This document shows, in pieces, positions 42,129-51,640 of a stretch of DNA of 64,000 nt. The stretch spans positions 62,001-126,000 of the forward strand of contig NZ_NERU01000004.1 of assembly GCF_003063265.1 (NCBI RefSeq). Reading direction: 5' to 3'. A model generated the notes under the pieces. It had not been told where the DNA came from and made no database searches. It saw only the letters and a program-made list of their open reading frames with translations. Both the position numbers and the translations under genes were made by a program. This DNA comes from Limnohabitans sp. WS1 (GTDB taxonomy: Bacteria; Pseudomonadota; Gammaproteobacteria; Burkholderiales; Burkholderiaceae_C). How positions within the stretch are numbered: position 1 is the first letter of the stretch; every line of letters starts with the position of its first letter.

Positions 42129-43289
42129 TCACGCCTTGCGAACATGCGCTTCCAGCCCGCGTCGCGGAGCCGGGCCAATCGCGGGGCCGTGACCCAGGCG
42201 GGTCCACATCTGCACCGTGTGCCCGCGTTCGGCAGCGCCCAACAACTGATGCACAGCCTGGTAGTGCGCCGCCTGCTCGGGGTATTCCTGCAAGGCCTGC
42301 GACAAGGGGTGCATCGACAAGCCCTGCGCCGTGGCGGCCAGTTGGGCCCGCACATAGGCACGCCCGGTTTGCAGCTGAGTGATGCGGTCGTTGCGCGCGG
42401 TGCTCAGCCAAAAATAAGCCGGGGTGCTGGCGATCGCGGCATTGAAACGCTCCAGCTGACCCTTGATTTCCGAGCTGTCCGGCGCTGAGGCTTGGGTGCG
42501 GTCAAACAAGCCCAAGGCATTCAAGGCGCGCACCATGGGCGAGTTCAGCGATATGCCGTCGCGGTGCTGGGCGATTTCCTTGGGGCCAATGCGCAGCACA
42601 TGGTAAGACTCCAGCAGCGTGCGCGGCGTGACCAACTCGGTGCGCCAGGCATCCATGGCGATTTGCGCATGGCGGGCCATGGCCGCATCTTCTCCCCGTG
42701 TAACAAGGCCCAATGTGACAGGCAACCCTTTAACGCTGTCGCGCACAACCTGCAAAACCGCGGCATCGGGCGTGCGCGCTTCGTACACGCCCTTGTGCGT
42801 GTGGCGATTGAAGACTTGCGCAAACAGCGGGTCGGGCCGCACCTGCGCATCGCGCACCAGGCGTATGCGGGCGGTGGGCCGGGTGTCGGGGGCCGTGGCG
42901 CTGAACTCGCCTTCGGGGAAAGGCGTGACCTCAGTGCGGTAGCCGCGCTGGCGGGCGGCCAGGTCCAGCACTTCAATGAAGGTGCCCTGGCTGATCACCA
43001 ACTGGCGCGACAGCGGATCGGTCTCGGGCAACAAACGCTTCATGTCCATGCGCAGCACGATGGTGCCCGGCATGTCCAAGTCCACCAGCCACGACTGCAG
43101 GTTGTGCGCGTGTGGGGCCAGCAAAGCGTGTGACAAGACCCAGCGGCGGATGTCGAGGTTATCGGCCGGAGGCTGCCAGGCCGCGATGGCCTCGGCGGGC
43201 ATGCTGCTGTCGCAAGCGGTCAAGCTGGTCACGGTGGCTGCGGCGATGAAGCCGCCGCCTGCAATGTGCAAAATTTGTCGTCTGTTCAT
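42129..43289 (-). CDS. Tat-exported Acg-family FMN-binding oxidoreductase
   Basis: A 386-residue nitroreductase-fold protein of the Acg type. The N-terminus MNRRQILHIAGGGFIAAATV has a twin-arginine motif, and LTAC (Cys26) follows as a probable lipobox, so it may be a Tat-exported lipoprotein. NRHTHKGVYEART and HPLSQALQEYPEQ are Acg-like core segments. Electron donor and substrate are unknown. It is divergent from a LysR regulator, which probably controls it. Confidence 0.78.
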   Translation of the reverse strand: MNRRQILHIAGGGFIAAATVTSLTACDSSMPAEAIAAWQPPADNLDIRRWVLSHALLAPHAHNLQSWLVDLDMPGTIVLRMDMKRLLPETDPLSRQLVISQGTFIEVLDLAARQRGYRTEVTPFPEGEFSATAPDTRPTARIRLVRDAQVRPDPLFAQVFNRHTHKGVYEARTPDAAVLQVVRDSVKGLPVTLGLVTRGEDAAMARHAQIAMDAWRTELVTPRTLLESYHVLRIGPKEIAQHRDGISLNSPMVRALNALGLFDRTQASAPDSSEIKGQLERFNAAIASTPAYFWLSTARNDRITQLQTGRAYVRAQLAATAQGLSMHPLSQALQEYPEQAAHYQAVHQLLGAAERGHTVQMWTRLGHGPAIGPAPRRGLEAHVRKA

Positions 43290-43356
43290 GGTGTTTCTCC
43301 AGAGGGTTCGTCAAGGGTTTGTGAGGGTTGAGGACGATTGTCTGGAGACGGTGGCT

Positions 43357-43373
43357 ATTGCACAATTGCATAA
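43357..43373. promoter_or_regulatory. possible LysR operator
   Basis: ATTGCACAATTGCATAA contains a T-N11-A motif (T43358, A43370) with half-sites TGCA-CAAT-TGCA. It lies in the 107-nt divergent spacer, 24 nt before the lysR-type start, where such regulators usually bind. Confidence 0.4.
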
Positions 43374-43396
43374 ATTCAAGCAACAGCCATTCATGA

Positions 43397-44332
43397 ATGA
43401 ATAAGTCCAACTTCAACTGGGCCCTGATCCAGTCCTTTTTGGCCGCCCTGGAACACGGCAGCCTCATGGGCGCAGCGCGCGCCACGGGCGTGAGCCAGTC
43501 CACCTTGGGGCGGCACATCGCCGAGCTGGAAAGCCAGCTGAACCTGCTGCTGTTTGAGCGCACCGGGCGCGGCCTGCAAGCCACCAGTCACGCGCTGGCA
43601 CTGGCCGATGCGGCACGCGCCATGCACGCGGGCGCAGCCGATTTTTCTCGGCTGGCCTCGGGGGCTGGGCAATCGGTGCAAGGCAGCGTGCGCCTGTCGG
43701 CCAGCCAGCCAGTGGCTTTTCATCTGCTGCCGCCCATCCTGACGCGCATGCGTCAAACCCTGCCTCAGGTCACGGTGGAGTTGGTGGTGAGCAACTCGGT
43801 CAGCAACTTGCTGCTGCGCGAAGCCGACATCGCCTTGCGCATGGTGCGGCCAGAACAAGGCAGCTTGGTGGCGCGGCAAATTGGCCAGGTGCGGCTGCGC
43901 GCCTGTGCCAGCAAGGACTACTTGCAACGCCGGGGCACCCCGCAAGTGCCCGAAAATTTGGCCGAACACGACCTGATCGCGGGCGACACGAACACCGACA
44001 TCCAGCAAGGCTTTCAAGCCATGGGCTACCCGGCCAGCGCACTGCATTTTGGGCTGCGCACCGACGATATGAATGTGCAATGGGCTGCCGTGCGGGCCGG
44101 GCTGGGCATCGGCTTCATGAGCGAGCACCAGATGCAAAGCGACGCCGCCATCAAGGCCGTCCTGCCCATGCTCACCCTGCCAACCCTGCCTGTTTGGCTC
44201 ACGGTGCACCGCGAACTGCGCACCAGCGCCCGCATCCGGGCTGTGTATGACTTTTTGGCGGATGAGGTGGGGCAGGCGCTGCAAAAACAGCCAGCCAACC
44301 CAACCCGCCTGAATGAGAGTGGCCCTCTCTGA
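43397..44332 (+). CDS. LysR-family transcriptional regulator
   Basis: A 311-residue LTTR. N-terminal winged HTH (WALIQSFLAALEHGSLMGAA, then VSQSTLGRHIAELE) at about 8-65, and an effector domain with SVRLSASQPVAFHLLPPIL. Divergent from the Acg-like oxidoreductase, the common layout for a regulator and its target. Effector unknown. Confidence 0.9.
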   Translation: MNKSNFNWALIQSFLAALEHGSLMGAARATGVSQSTLGRHIAELESQLNLLLFERTGRGLQATSHALALADAARAMHAGAADFSRLASGAGQSVQGSVRLSASQPVAFHLLPPILTRMRQTLPQVTVELVVSNSVSNLLLREADIALRMVRPEQGSLVARQIGQVRLRACASKDYLQRRGTPQVPENLAEHDLIAGDTNTDIQQGFQAMGYPASALHFGLRTDDMNVQWAAVRAGLGIGFMSEHQMQSDAAIKAVLPMLTLPTLPVWLTVHRELRTSARIRAVYDFLADEVGQALQKQPANPTRLNESGPL

Positions 44333-44413
44333 TTGACTCGGGCCAGATCGGTATGGATCCAATCCTGTGAAGTTTGATCAGTTCGAGCAGGAATGCCTCA
44401 GGTTGAAACCGCC

Positions 44414-44833
44414 TCAGGCCTGCCAGGGGTTCAACCAAACCAAACCCAAACCCTCGAAATGCCTTGTGTTGCGCGTTGCCAATCGCGCACCGTGCGCCAA
44501 GCAGGTGGCCGCAATTTGCGCGTCGGCCATCGCCAATGGCTGACCCAATTGCTCCCGCGCCGCCACCAAATCGGCATAAACCACCGCTGCGGGTAAATCA
44601 AAGGCCAACACACGGCCAGCAAAGTCTTCGGCCAGCATGGCCTCAAAGGCCTGCGTCAACTGCAACCGGCGAGCCCCAGATGGCAAACGGGCCAGTCCGT
44701 AGAGCAGCTCAGACACCACCACGCTGCACAGCCACAAATCCCGGTCCGACTGCGCATCCACCCAAGCCAGCACCGCCGGGTTGGGTACGGGCCGCATCAG
44801 CTCCGAGACCACATTCGTGTCCAGCACGATCAC
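44414..44833 (-). CDS. fitB: FitB/VapC-type PIN-domain toxin
   Basis: Predicted Mg-dependent endoribonuclease. The 139-residue PIN domain keeps its acidic residues: Asp5 (IVLDTNVVSELMR), Glu42 (VVVSELLYGL), Asp104 (PLAMADAQIAA), and RNTRHFEGLG near the end. GTG at 44833 is the start; it overlaps the antitoxin stop as GTGA, so toxin synthesis is tied to antitoxin translation. The frame open to 45172 is upstream noise. Intact. Confidence 0.92.
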   Translation of the reverse strand: MIVLDTNVVSELMRPVPNPAVLAWVDAQSDRDLWLCSVVVSELLYGLARLPSGARRLQLTQAFEAMLAEDFAGRVLAFDLPAAVVYADLVAAREQLGQPLAMADAQIAATCLAHGARLATRNTRHFEGLGLVWLNPWQA

Positions 44834-45096
44834 AGGCCGACCCCTGAAGCCTCGTTGCCAAAGTCCGCCGCACGGGCAGGCTCGCTGCGTTCTGGCGGTG
44901 GCAAGTCCGCACCGCCTATTGCCGCAAACCGGGCGTGCAACCGACTGCCCAAACCCTTGGCCGCAGCGGGCTGCGACAACACGCTGCGCAAGATGGTTCG
45001 CACCTCTTCCTCCATGGACCGGCCGTTGGCCGCTGCGGCCAAACGCAGCTTGTCCTTGATCTCGGTCTCGATGTTGCGGATGGTCAAGGTTGACAT
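44830..45096 (-). CDS. fitA: FitA-type ribbon-helix-helix antitoxin
   Basis: An 88-residue antitoxin. N-terminal RHH domain (MSTLTIRNIETEIKDKLRLA, GRSMEEEVRTILRSVL) for DNA binding and dimerisation, followed by a disordered C-terminus rich in Pro, Glu and Ala that would wrap the toxin. AGGAGGAG precedes the ATG by 5 nt. A consensus-like promoter lies about 20 nt further upstream. FitA/FitB complexes usually repress their own promoter. Confidence 0.92.
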   Translation of the reverse strand: MSTLTIRNIETEIKDKLRLAAAANGRSMEEEVRTILRSVLSQPAAAKGLGSRLHARFAAIGGADLPPPERSEPARAADFGNEASGVGL

Positions 45097-45123
45097 GGAG
45101 CTCCTCCTTTGGGTTTGACAGCA

Positions 45124-45151
45124 ATGCTAGCAATGAAAGCATTTTTGTCAA
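45124..45151 (-). promoter_or_regulatory. promoter of fitAB with candidate operator
   Basis: Minus strand TTGACA (45151-45146), 16-nt spacer, TAGCAT (45129-45124), placed about 28 nt before the fitA ATG. Around the -10 region CATTGC-TAG-CATTGC is a direct repeat and TGCT...AGCA an inverted one, candidate FitA binding half-sites. Confidence 0.65.
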
Positions 45152-45289
45152 GGCAGACACATCTATCGCCAAGTCAAATGCAGCATCAAAGCGTCTTCTT
45201 TTTAAAAATTTGAAAACTAAATAATAAATCTGACCTCTAGAATCGAATGAATACCCCCTTATTCATTTTCACGAGAGCGCTAGATTCAA

Positions 45290-48124
45290 ATGATTCATCC
45301 TCAAGAACAGCAGGACCTGCTCAACGACAGAGCCGAAGCCTTCAGCAAGGAGTTTGCCGACGCCAATTACGAAATGGGCCAAGGGCAAAACTTTGTGCGT
45401 GAGTTGTGCGGCGTGTATGGGCTGAACTACCTGCGCTCGGTGGACTTTGAACGGCGGGTGGCCAAAGACAGCGGAATCGGCAATTTGCGCATCGACGGCT
45501 TTTTCCCGGGCCTGCTCTTGGTGGAGATGAAATCCAAGGGCAAAGACCTGGCCGAAGCCTATGATCAGGCCAAGGGCTACATCCCCAAGCTCAAAAACAA
45601 AGAAGACCAGCCGCGCTAAATCCTGGTCAGCGACTTTCAAAACCTGCACCTGTACGACGAAACTGGCGAGCAAGCGCCCATCCAATTCAAGCTGGCCGAC
45701 TTCAAAAGCCACGTCAACGATTTGGACTTTTTGCTCGGCTACGAGCGCATCTACCAGGACCGCCAAGCCGCCGCCAGCATCGAAGCAGCCAGCCGACTGG
45801 GCAATCTGCACGATGCCATCAAGCAAACCGGCTACCGGGGCCAAGACCTGCAAACCCTGTTGGTGCGTTTGTTGTTTTGCCTGTTTGCCGACGACACCGC
45901 GCTGTTCAACAAAGAAGACGCTTTTAAGCTGGCCGTGCAAAACAGCAACAGCGCAGGCGACGATTTGGGCGGCAAACTGCAACGCATTTTTCGGCGACTG
46001 GACACCAACCCCCACACTTCGGCCAAGGACGGTGCCAGCACACAACGCACGGACGGGCAATACGCTTACCTGCTGGACTTTCCTTATGTGAACGGTGCCC
46101 TTTTTACCAAGCGCATCGAAGACCCCGACTTCGACGCTGCCTCGCGCCAGGCCCTGCTGGGCTGCTGCGCCATCGACTGGTCCGAGATCAGCCCTGACAT
46201 TTTTGGCACTTTGTTCCAGCACATCATGCATTGGGACGACGAAGAGGCCCAAGGCAAAACCAAAAAGCGCCGTGACTTTGGAGCCCACTACACCAGCGAG
46301 CGCAACATCCGCCGCGCCATCGATCCGCTGTTTTTGGAGGCCCTGCAAGCCGAGTTGGCGCTGTGCAAGGGCGACGCCAAAAAACTCAAGAACTTTGTCA
46401 CCAAACTGGCCAGCCTGCACTTTTTTGACCCCGCCTGCGGTTGTGGCAACTTTTTGGTGGTCACCTACCGCGAACTGCGCTGGCTGGAGCAGCAAACCCT
46501 GCTGGAGCTGAACAACACCCCCGGCGCACAGCAAACCATGCCCCTGTGCAACGTGCACCAGTTTCACGGCATCGAGATCGACCCCACCGCCGCCGAGATT
46601 GCCACCGTGGCCATGTGGCTGACCGACCACCAAATGAACCAACGCTGGGCCAGCGGCTACAAACGCATCCCGCTGGTGAGCAAAGCCAACATCCACCAAG
46701 GCAATGCTTTGCGATTCGACTGGAACGCCGTGATTGCGGCCTCCAAGCTCAGCTTCATCGTGGGCAATCCACCGTTTTTGGGCTACACCCAGCAAAGCGC
46801 CGAGCAAAAAGCCGACATGGCCCTGATCTTTGGCAAAACCCAGGGCACTGGCGTGCTGGACTACGTGACCGCCTGGTACGTCAAAGCCTTTGCGCTCATC
46901 AAACTTAACCCGCAGATCAAAGCCGCTTTTGTGTCCACCAACAGCATCACCCAAGGCGAACAGGTCTCGGTGCTGTGGCAACCGCTGTTTGACCAAGGTC
47001 TGCACATCCACTTTGCGCACCGCACATTCAAGTGGAGCAACGAAGGCTCGGGCGTGGCGGCGGTCCACTGCGTGATCGTGGGCTTTGGTCTGGACAAACC
47101 CAAAAAGTGTGATTTGTGGGACTACGGCCAGAAAATTGGTGGTGACGGGCAATTGCAAAAGACGCGGCGGATCAATGCGTATTTGGTGGATGCGCCGGCC
47201 ATTTTTCTGTCCAATCGGCGTGAACCACTGTGCAAGGTGTCGCCCATGAACAAAGGCAGCCAACCCACCGACGGCGGCCACCTGCTGCTGAGCGCCGATG
47301 ACGAACAGGCCATCCGCGACACCGACCCGATTGCGGCGCGCTATATCCGGCCCTTCTTGGGCGCGGAAGAATTTATCAACAACACGCCGCGCTTTTGCCT
47401 GTGGCTGGCGCACATGACCAACGCCGATTTGGCCGCATCGCCCGAATTGCAAAGACGCATCGCGGGCGTAAAAGCCATGCGCCTGGCCAGCCCCAAAGTA
47501 CCGACCCAAAAACTGGCCGCAGTGCCACATTTGTTTGGCGAAATTCGACAACCCAAAGAAGACTTCATTGCAATTCCCGAAGTTTCGTCAGAACGCCGAA
47601 CATTTATACCCATCGGTTTTTTGAGTGCAAATATTATTCCGAGCAACAAAATACAAACCATATCCAATGGAACGCTTTTCCAGTTTGGCGTTCTTTGCAG
47701 CACGATGCACAACGCCTGGATGCGTTACACCTGTGGACGTTTGAAAAGCGATTACAGCTACTCCAGCAGCATCGTCTACAACAACTACCCTTGGCCCACA
47801 CCCAGCCCGGCGCAGCAAGCCGCCATTGAAACTGCTGCCCAGGCGGTGCTCGACGCCCGCGCCCAGCACCCGGGCCAAAGCCTGGCCTGGCTGTACGACC
47901 CAGAGAACCTGCGCAAAAATAAAAGCCTGCAAGTCGCGCACGACGCGGTGGACGAAGCTGTGGACGATGCCTATGGCTACGAAGAAAGCAACGACGACAC
48001 CCACCGCGTCGCCTATTTGTTCAAGCTCTACGAAAAACTGGCCCTGGCCCCCATGCTGGAGCCCGCCGAGACGGCCAGCCCTGCCAAAAAGCCACGCAAA
48101 ACGACAAGCAGCAAAGCCCGCTAA
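45290..48124 (+). pseudogene. MmeI-like single-chain restriction-modification enzyme with in-frame stop
   Basis: Type IIL-type enzyme with N-terminal nuclease, helical linker, adenine methyltransferase and C-terminal target-recognition domain, 944 codons. Nuclease: Asp69-x9-Glu79-x-Lys81 (RIDGFFPGLLLVEMKSKG). Codon 110 is TAA (45617-45619, CGC TAA ATC); the same frame continues ILVSDFQNLHLYDETGEQ. A TAC would restore the expected PRYILVSDF. Methyltransferase: motif I FFDPACGCGNF (378-388), motif IV GNPPF (492-496). The downstream frame has only a TTG start (45722) before the methyltransferase; the first ATG is much later. A 109-residue nuclease fragment could be made alone. Upstream DNA is AT-rich, unlike its neighbours. 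Confidence 0.9.
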
Positions 48125-48203
48125 GTTCATGGAAAGGCGTCGCTCAATGGGTCGTGAATCCATGGATTGACATCATTCAGGCCCATTTTGAGGAGCGCAG
48201 GCC

Positions 48204-48438
48204 ATGGCATCTAGTCATTGTCAGAAACTTGCCCGAGGCGACACACCGAGCCCTTAAGCTGCGCGCTGCCCAGCGTGGCCGAAGCACCGAGGCCGAAATT
48301 AGCCTGATTTTGGAAAATGCCGTGGCCCCAAAAATCGGCTTGGGCTCAGCTTTGGTGGCGATTGGCCAACAACTGGGCGGCATCGAACTGGACTTGCCAC
48401 GGGACAAGCACACGGTCGAACCGGCGAGCTTTGAATGA
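48204..48438 (+). pseudogene. decayed FitA-type antitoxin without toxin
   Basis: An AGGAG stands 8 nt before ATG 48204, and MAS is the usual start of this antitoxin class, but that frame ends after 17 codons. One nucleotide inserted (or two lost) after the start gives LVIVRNLPEATHRALKLRAA, GRSTEAEISLILENAV and an antitoxin-like tail ending VEPASFE. The matching frame has only a GTG at 48154 with no ribosome site. No PIN toxin follows: REP repeats begin at 48441. It is probably a remnant of a second fitAB pair, cut off by repeat expansion or deletion. Confidence 0.65.
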
Positions 48439-48440
48439 CC

Positions 48441-48625
48441 ATCGCGGCGAGGGCGCCGCTCCTACAAAGAAAGGGGTGGTCTGCGGGGCGCTATCGCGGC
48501 GGGGGCGCCGCTCCTACAAAGAAAGGGGTGGTCTGCGGGGGGCTATCGCGGCGGGGGCGCCGCTCCTACAAAGAAAGGGGTGGTCTGCGGGGGGGTATCG
48601 CGGCGGGGGCGCCGCTCCTACAAAG
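48441..48625. repeat. four 52-bp direct repeats of a half-REPIN
   Basis: ATCGCGGCGGGGGCGCCGCT followed by CCTACAAAGAAAGGGGTGGT and a CTGCGGGG spacer, starting at 48441, 48493, 48545 and 48597, exactly 52 bp apart; the last copy is partial. Only one REP of the doublet is present, with the GTGGTCTGCG centre of the 71-bp element. The first copy has GAG where the others have GGG. The array covers the spacer between the decayed antitoxin and the isoaspartyl peptidase. Confidence 0.9.
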
Positions 48626-48643
48626 GTCAGATCGAGGGGCCGC

Positions 48644-49609
48644 TCAATCCCGATAAATCGAAATTTGCGGCGCGCCATCGCCTTGCACCACGCCCCGGTA
48701 CATGCCCTCGGTGTTGAAGGCCAACTGGTAGTGGCCATGCCGATCCAGCGCAATCACCCCGCCGCGCCCGCCTGTGGCGTCGAGTTTGTCGCGCACCGTG
48801 GCTTGGGTGGCCTGGGCCAGGCTAAAGCCACCGTAGGCCATGCGGGCGGCGATGTCGTGCGCCACCACGCCGCGCATGAAAAACTCGCCCGCACCGGTGG
48901 CCGACACCGCCGCCGTCGCATCGCAAGCGTAAGTGCCTGCGCCAATCAGGGGTGAGTCGCCCACGCGGCCAAACATCTTGTTGGTCATGCCGCCTGTCGA
49001 CGTGGCAGCGGCCAAGTGGCCGTGTGCATCCAGCGCCACCGCCCCCACGGTGCCAAATTTGCGGTCAATCGGTTCGGGCTGGCCCTGTGGGTGCTGCCCG
49101 TCGTGGTCCAGCATCACCTGCTGGTGCGCCAACGCGGCTTGCAGTTGTTGCCAGCGGTGCGCCGTGTGAAAGTATTCAGGCCCTTGCATGGCCAAGCCTT
49201 GCGACTGGGCAAAGGCTTCTGCCCCTTGGCCGATCAGCAGGACATGGCCGCTTTGCTGCATGACAGCCTGCGCCGCCAAAATCGGGTTGCGCACCGACAC
49301 CACACCCGCCACCGCACCGGCTTGGCCCGTGGCACCGTCCATGACGGCGGCGTCCATTTCGTTGCGACCCTCGTGGGTAAAGACCGAGCCCTTGCCTGCG
49401 TTGAACAAGGGGCAGTCTTCGAGCACGCTCACCGCTGCCACCACCGCATCAACAGCCGAAGCCCCCCGCAGCAGCAGTGACTGCCCTGCCCTCAAGGCCT
49501 GACCCAAGGCTTCGCGGTATTCCAGTTCTTGCGCCGGGCTCAGGTTGGCACGCGTCAAGGTGCCTGCACCGCCATGCACCAACAAAGTCACCGGGGCTGG
49601 CATGGTCAT
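48644..49609 (-). CDS. iaaA: isoaspartyl peptidase / plant-type L-asparaginase
   Basis: Ntn-hydrolase that cleaves isoaspartyl dipeptides and asparagine after self-cleavage into two subunits. The cleavage site is KFG-TVGAVALD, making Thr187 the nucleophile. TLLVHGGAGTL at the start and GAGEFFMRGVVAHDIA later are family segments. 321 residues from 49609 (or MPAP at 49603). It ends the peptide-use group, 4 nt after the ABC ATPase gene, and fits with dipeptide uptake by that transporter. Confidence 0.93.
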   Translation of the reverse strand: MTMPAPVTLLVHGGAGTLTRANLSPAQELEYREALGQALRAGQSLLLRGASAVDAVVAAVSVLEDCPLFNAGKGSVFTHEGRNEMDAAVMDGATGQAGAVAGVVSVRNPILAAQAVMQQSGHVLLIGQGAEAFAQSQGLAMQGPEYFHTAHRWQQLQAALAHQQVMLDHDGQHPQGQPEPIDRKFGTVGAVALDAHGHLAAATSTGGMTNKMFGRVGDSPLIGAGTYACDATAAVSATGAGEFFMRGVVAHDIAARMAYGGFSLAQATQATVRDKLDATGGRGGVIALDRHGHYQLAFNTEGMYRGVVQGDGAPQISIYRD

Positions 49610-49613
49610 CCGA

Positions 49614-50654
49614 TCAATCGTTCAGATGGCAAGCCGCCTGGTGTTGCGTGCCCACGTTTTTGAGCACGGGTTCTTCCACCTTGCAGCGCTCGGTGGCCTT
49701 GGGGCAGCGGGGGTGAAAGTGGCAGCCCGTGGGCCGGTTGACGGGGTTGGGTACATCGCCGGTGAGCACAATGCGCTTCTTTTTGGCCTTGGGGTCCGGA
49801 ATGGGCACGGCCGAGAGCAAAGCCTCGGTGTAGGGGTGCTTGGGATGGGTGTAGAGCTCACGCGAGGGCGCGATCTCGACCACGCGGCCCAGGTACATCA
49901 CGGCCACCCGGTTGCTGATGTGCTCGACCACCGACAAATCGTGCGCAATGAACAAATAGGTCAGGCCCATTTTGGCCTGCAGGTCTTCGAGCAAGTTGAT
50001 GACCTGCGCCTGAATCGACACATCGAGGGCCGACACCGGCTCGTCACACACAATCAGTTTGGGCGACACGGCCAAGGCGCGGGCAATGCCGATGCGCTGG
50101 CGTTGCCCGCCCGAAAACTCGTGCGGAAAGCGCCGCATGTGGTCGGCGTTCAGGCCCACGGTTTCCAGCAAATCGACCACGCGGGCCTGGTATTCAGAGG
50201 CCGACTTGGTGAGCTTATGGATGGTCAACGCCTCGCCAATGATGGCTTCGACCGTCATGCGCGGGTTGAGCGAGGCGAACGGGTCCTGAAAAATGATCTG
50301 CATGTCTCGCCGCACTTCGCGCAGCGCTTGCGGGTTCATGGCGGTGACGTCTTGCCCATTGAAGCGCACTTCGCCCGCGCTGGGCTCGATCAGCCGCAAA
50401 ATGCAGCGCCCGGTGGTGGACTTGCCACAACCGGACTCGCCCACCATGCCCAGGGTCTCCCCCGCTGCAATGCTGAGCGACACGCCGTCCACGGCGTGCA
50501 CACGGCCCACTTCACGGCTGAGCAGACCGCCTTTGATCGGGAAGTATTTGGTCAGGCCCTTGACCTGCAAGAGGTCGGGCGCTTGGACGGGCATTTGGAT
50601 GGGCGCAGCGGTTGCGGGCACAGCGTGGGGAATGGAAGCAGTGTCTGAAGTCAT
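49614..50654 (-). CDS. dipeptide/oligopeptide ABC transporter ATPase (DppF/OppF type)
   Basis: Second ATPase of the peptide importer, 346 residues. Walker [10 protein letters not shown] (72-80), Q-loop region [15 protein letters not shown], signature [15 protein letters not shown], Walker [14 protein letters not shown]-loop AHDLSVVEH. The C-terminal peptide-transporter domain has cysteines in [16 protein letters not shown] at 50654 overlaps the previous ATPase stop by 4 nt; the longer frame to 51113 lies inside that gene. Confidence 0.93.
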   Translation of the reverse strand: MTSDTASIPHAVPATAAPIQMPVQAPDLLQVKGLTKYFPIKGGLLSREVGRVHAVDGVSLSIAAGETLGMVGESGCGKSTTGRCILRLIEPSAGEVRFNGQDVTAMNPQALREVRRDMQIIFQDPFASLNPRMTVEAIIGEALTIHKLTKSASEYQARVVDLLETVGLNADHMRRFPHEFSGGQRQRIGIARALAVSPKLIVCDEPVSALDVSIQAQVINLLEDLQAKMGLTYLFIAHDLSVVEHISNRVAVMYLGRVVEIAPSRELYTHPKHPYTEALLSAVPIPDPKAKKKRIVLTGDVPNPVNRPTGCHFHPRCPKATERCKVEEPVLKNVGTQHQAACHLND

Positions 50655-51628
50655 ATCGCAAAGTGGCAAGCCACCCGGTGACCCGATGTCAATTCGCGCA
50701 GTTCGGGCATCTCGGACGCACAACGGGCGTTGGCGTGCGGGCACCGGGGCGCAAAGCGGCAGCCGGGGGGTGGAAGGATCAACTTGGGCACCGAGCCGGG
50801 AATGGCGTGCAGGCGCTGCTTGTGCGCACTGTCCAGGTCCAGCCGGGGAATGGATCGGATCAGGCCCTGGGTGTAGGGGTGGGCGGGTGCGCCAAACAGG
50901 TCTTCGACCGAGGCTTCTTCGACCACACGGCCCGCGTACATGACCACCACCCGCTGGCAGGTTTCGGCCACCACACCCATGGCGTGGGTGATCAGCAAGA
51001 TGGACATGCCCATCTGCGACTTGAGCCGATCGAGCAAATCCAGAATCTGCGCCTGAATCGTCACGTCCAGCGCCGTGGTGGGCTCGTCGGCAATCAGCAG
51101 TTTGGGGTTGCACGACAAAGCCATGGCAATCATCACGCGCTGGCGCATGCCGCCCGAAAACTGGTGCGGGTAATCGTCAACACGTTGCTCGGGTTTGGGA
51201 ATGTTCACCAGGCCCAGCATCTCGATGGCGCGGGCCTTGGCCTGTTGGGCCGTCAAGCCCTCGTGCAGCCGCAAGGACTCGCCGATTTGTTCGCCCACGC
51301 TGAGCACCGGGTTGAGCGAGGTCATGGGCTCTTGAAACACCATGGCGATTTCTCGCGCACGGATTTTTTGCATGGCCTGCGCATCGGCCTGCACCAGGTC
51401 ACGGCCTTCGAACCAGATCTGACCGTTGGCAATGCGCCCCGGCGGCATGGCCAGCAGCTTCATGATGGTCATGGCCGTGACGCTTTTGCCGCAACCGGAT
51501 TCGCCCACCACACCCAGCGTCTCGCTGCGGTCGATGTGAAAGCTCACCCCATCGACCGCATGCAAGACACCGTCATCGGTGTCAAAGTGCACCTGCAGGT
51601 CCTGGACTTTCAACAACGCTTGGCTCAT
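50651..51628 (-). CDS. dipeptide/oligopeptide ABC transporter ATPase (DppD/OppD type)
   Basis: First ATPase of the importer, 325 residues. Walker A GESGCGKS (42-49), Q-loop [15 protein letters not shown], signature [15 protein letters not shown], Walker [14 protein letters not shown]-terminal [14 protein letters not shown] matches the extra domain of peptide-type ATPases. Coupled to the DppF-type gene; 12 nt after the DppC-type gene. Confidence 0.93.
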   Translation of the reverse strand: MSQALLKVQDLQVHFDTDDGVLHAVDGVSFHIDRSETLGVVGESGCGKSVTAMTIMKLLAMPPGRIANGQIWFEGRDLVQADAQAMQKIRAREIAMVFQEPMTSLNPVLSVGEQIGESLRLHEGLTAQQAKARAIEMLGLVNIPKPEQRVDDYPHQFSGGMRQRVMIAMALSCNPKLLIADEPTTALDVTIQAQILDLLDRLKSQMGMSILLITHAMGVVAETCQRVVVMYAGRVVEEASVEDLFGAPAHPYTQGLIRSIPRLDLDSAHKQRLHAIPGSVPKLILPPPGCRFAPRCPHANARCASEMPELRELTSGHRVACHFAI

Positions 51629-51640
51629 CCGTCAACCTCT

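Noticed and set aside
45269-47551. 760-codon open frame on the minus strand opposite the methyltransferase
   Set aside because: Antisense shadow of the MmeI-like gene, which has nuclease and methyltransferase motifs. The shadow shows none and would begin inside the other gene.
48441-48625. CRISPR-like 52-bp periodicity
   Set aside because: Whole period is repeated, so there are no unique spacers.
48317-48955. 212-codon plus frame running through the 52-bp repeats into iaaA
   Set aside because: It reads the repeat array in a frame that stays open because 52-bp units lack stops in some frames, and then continues as a shadow of iaaA.
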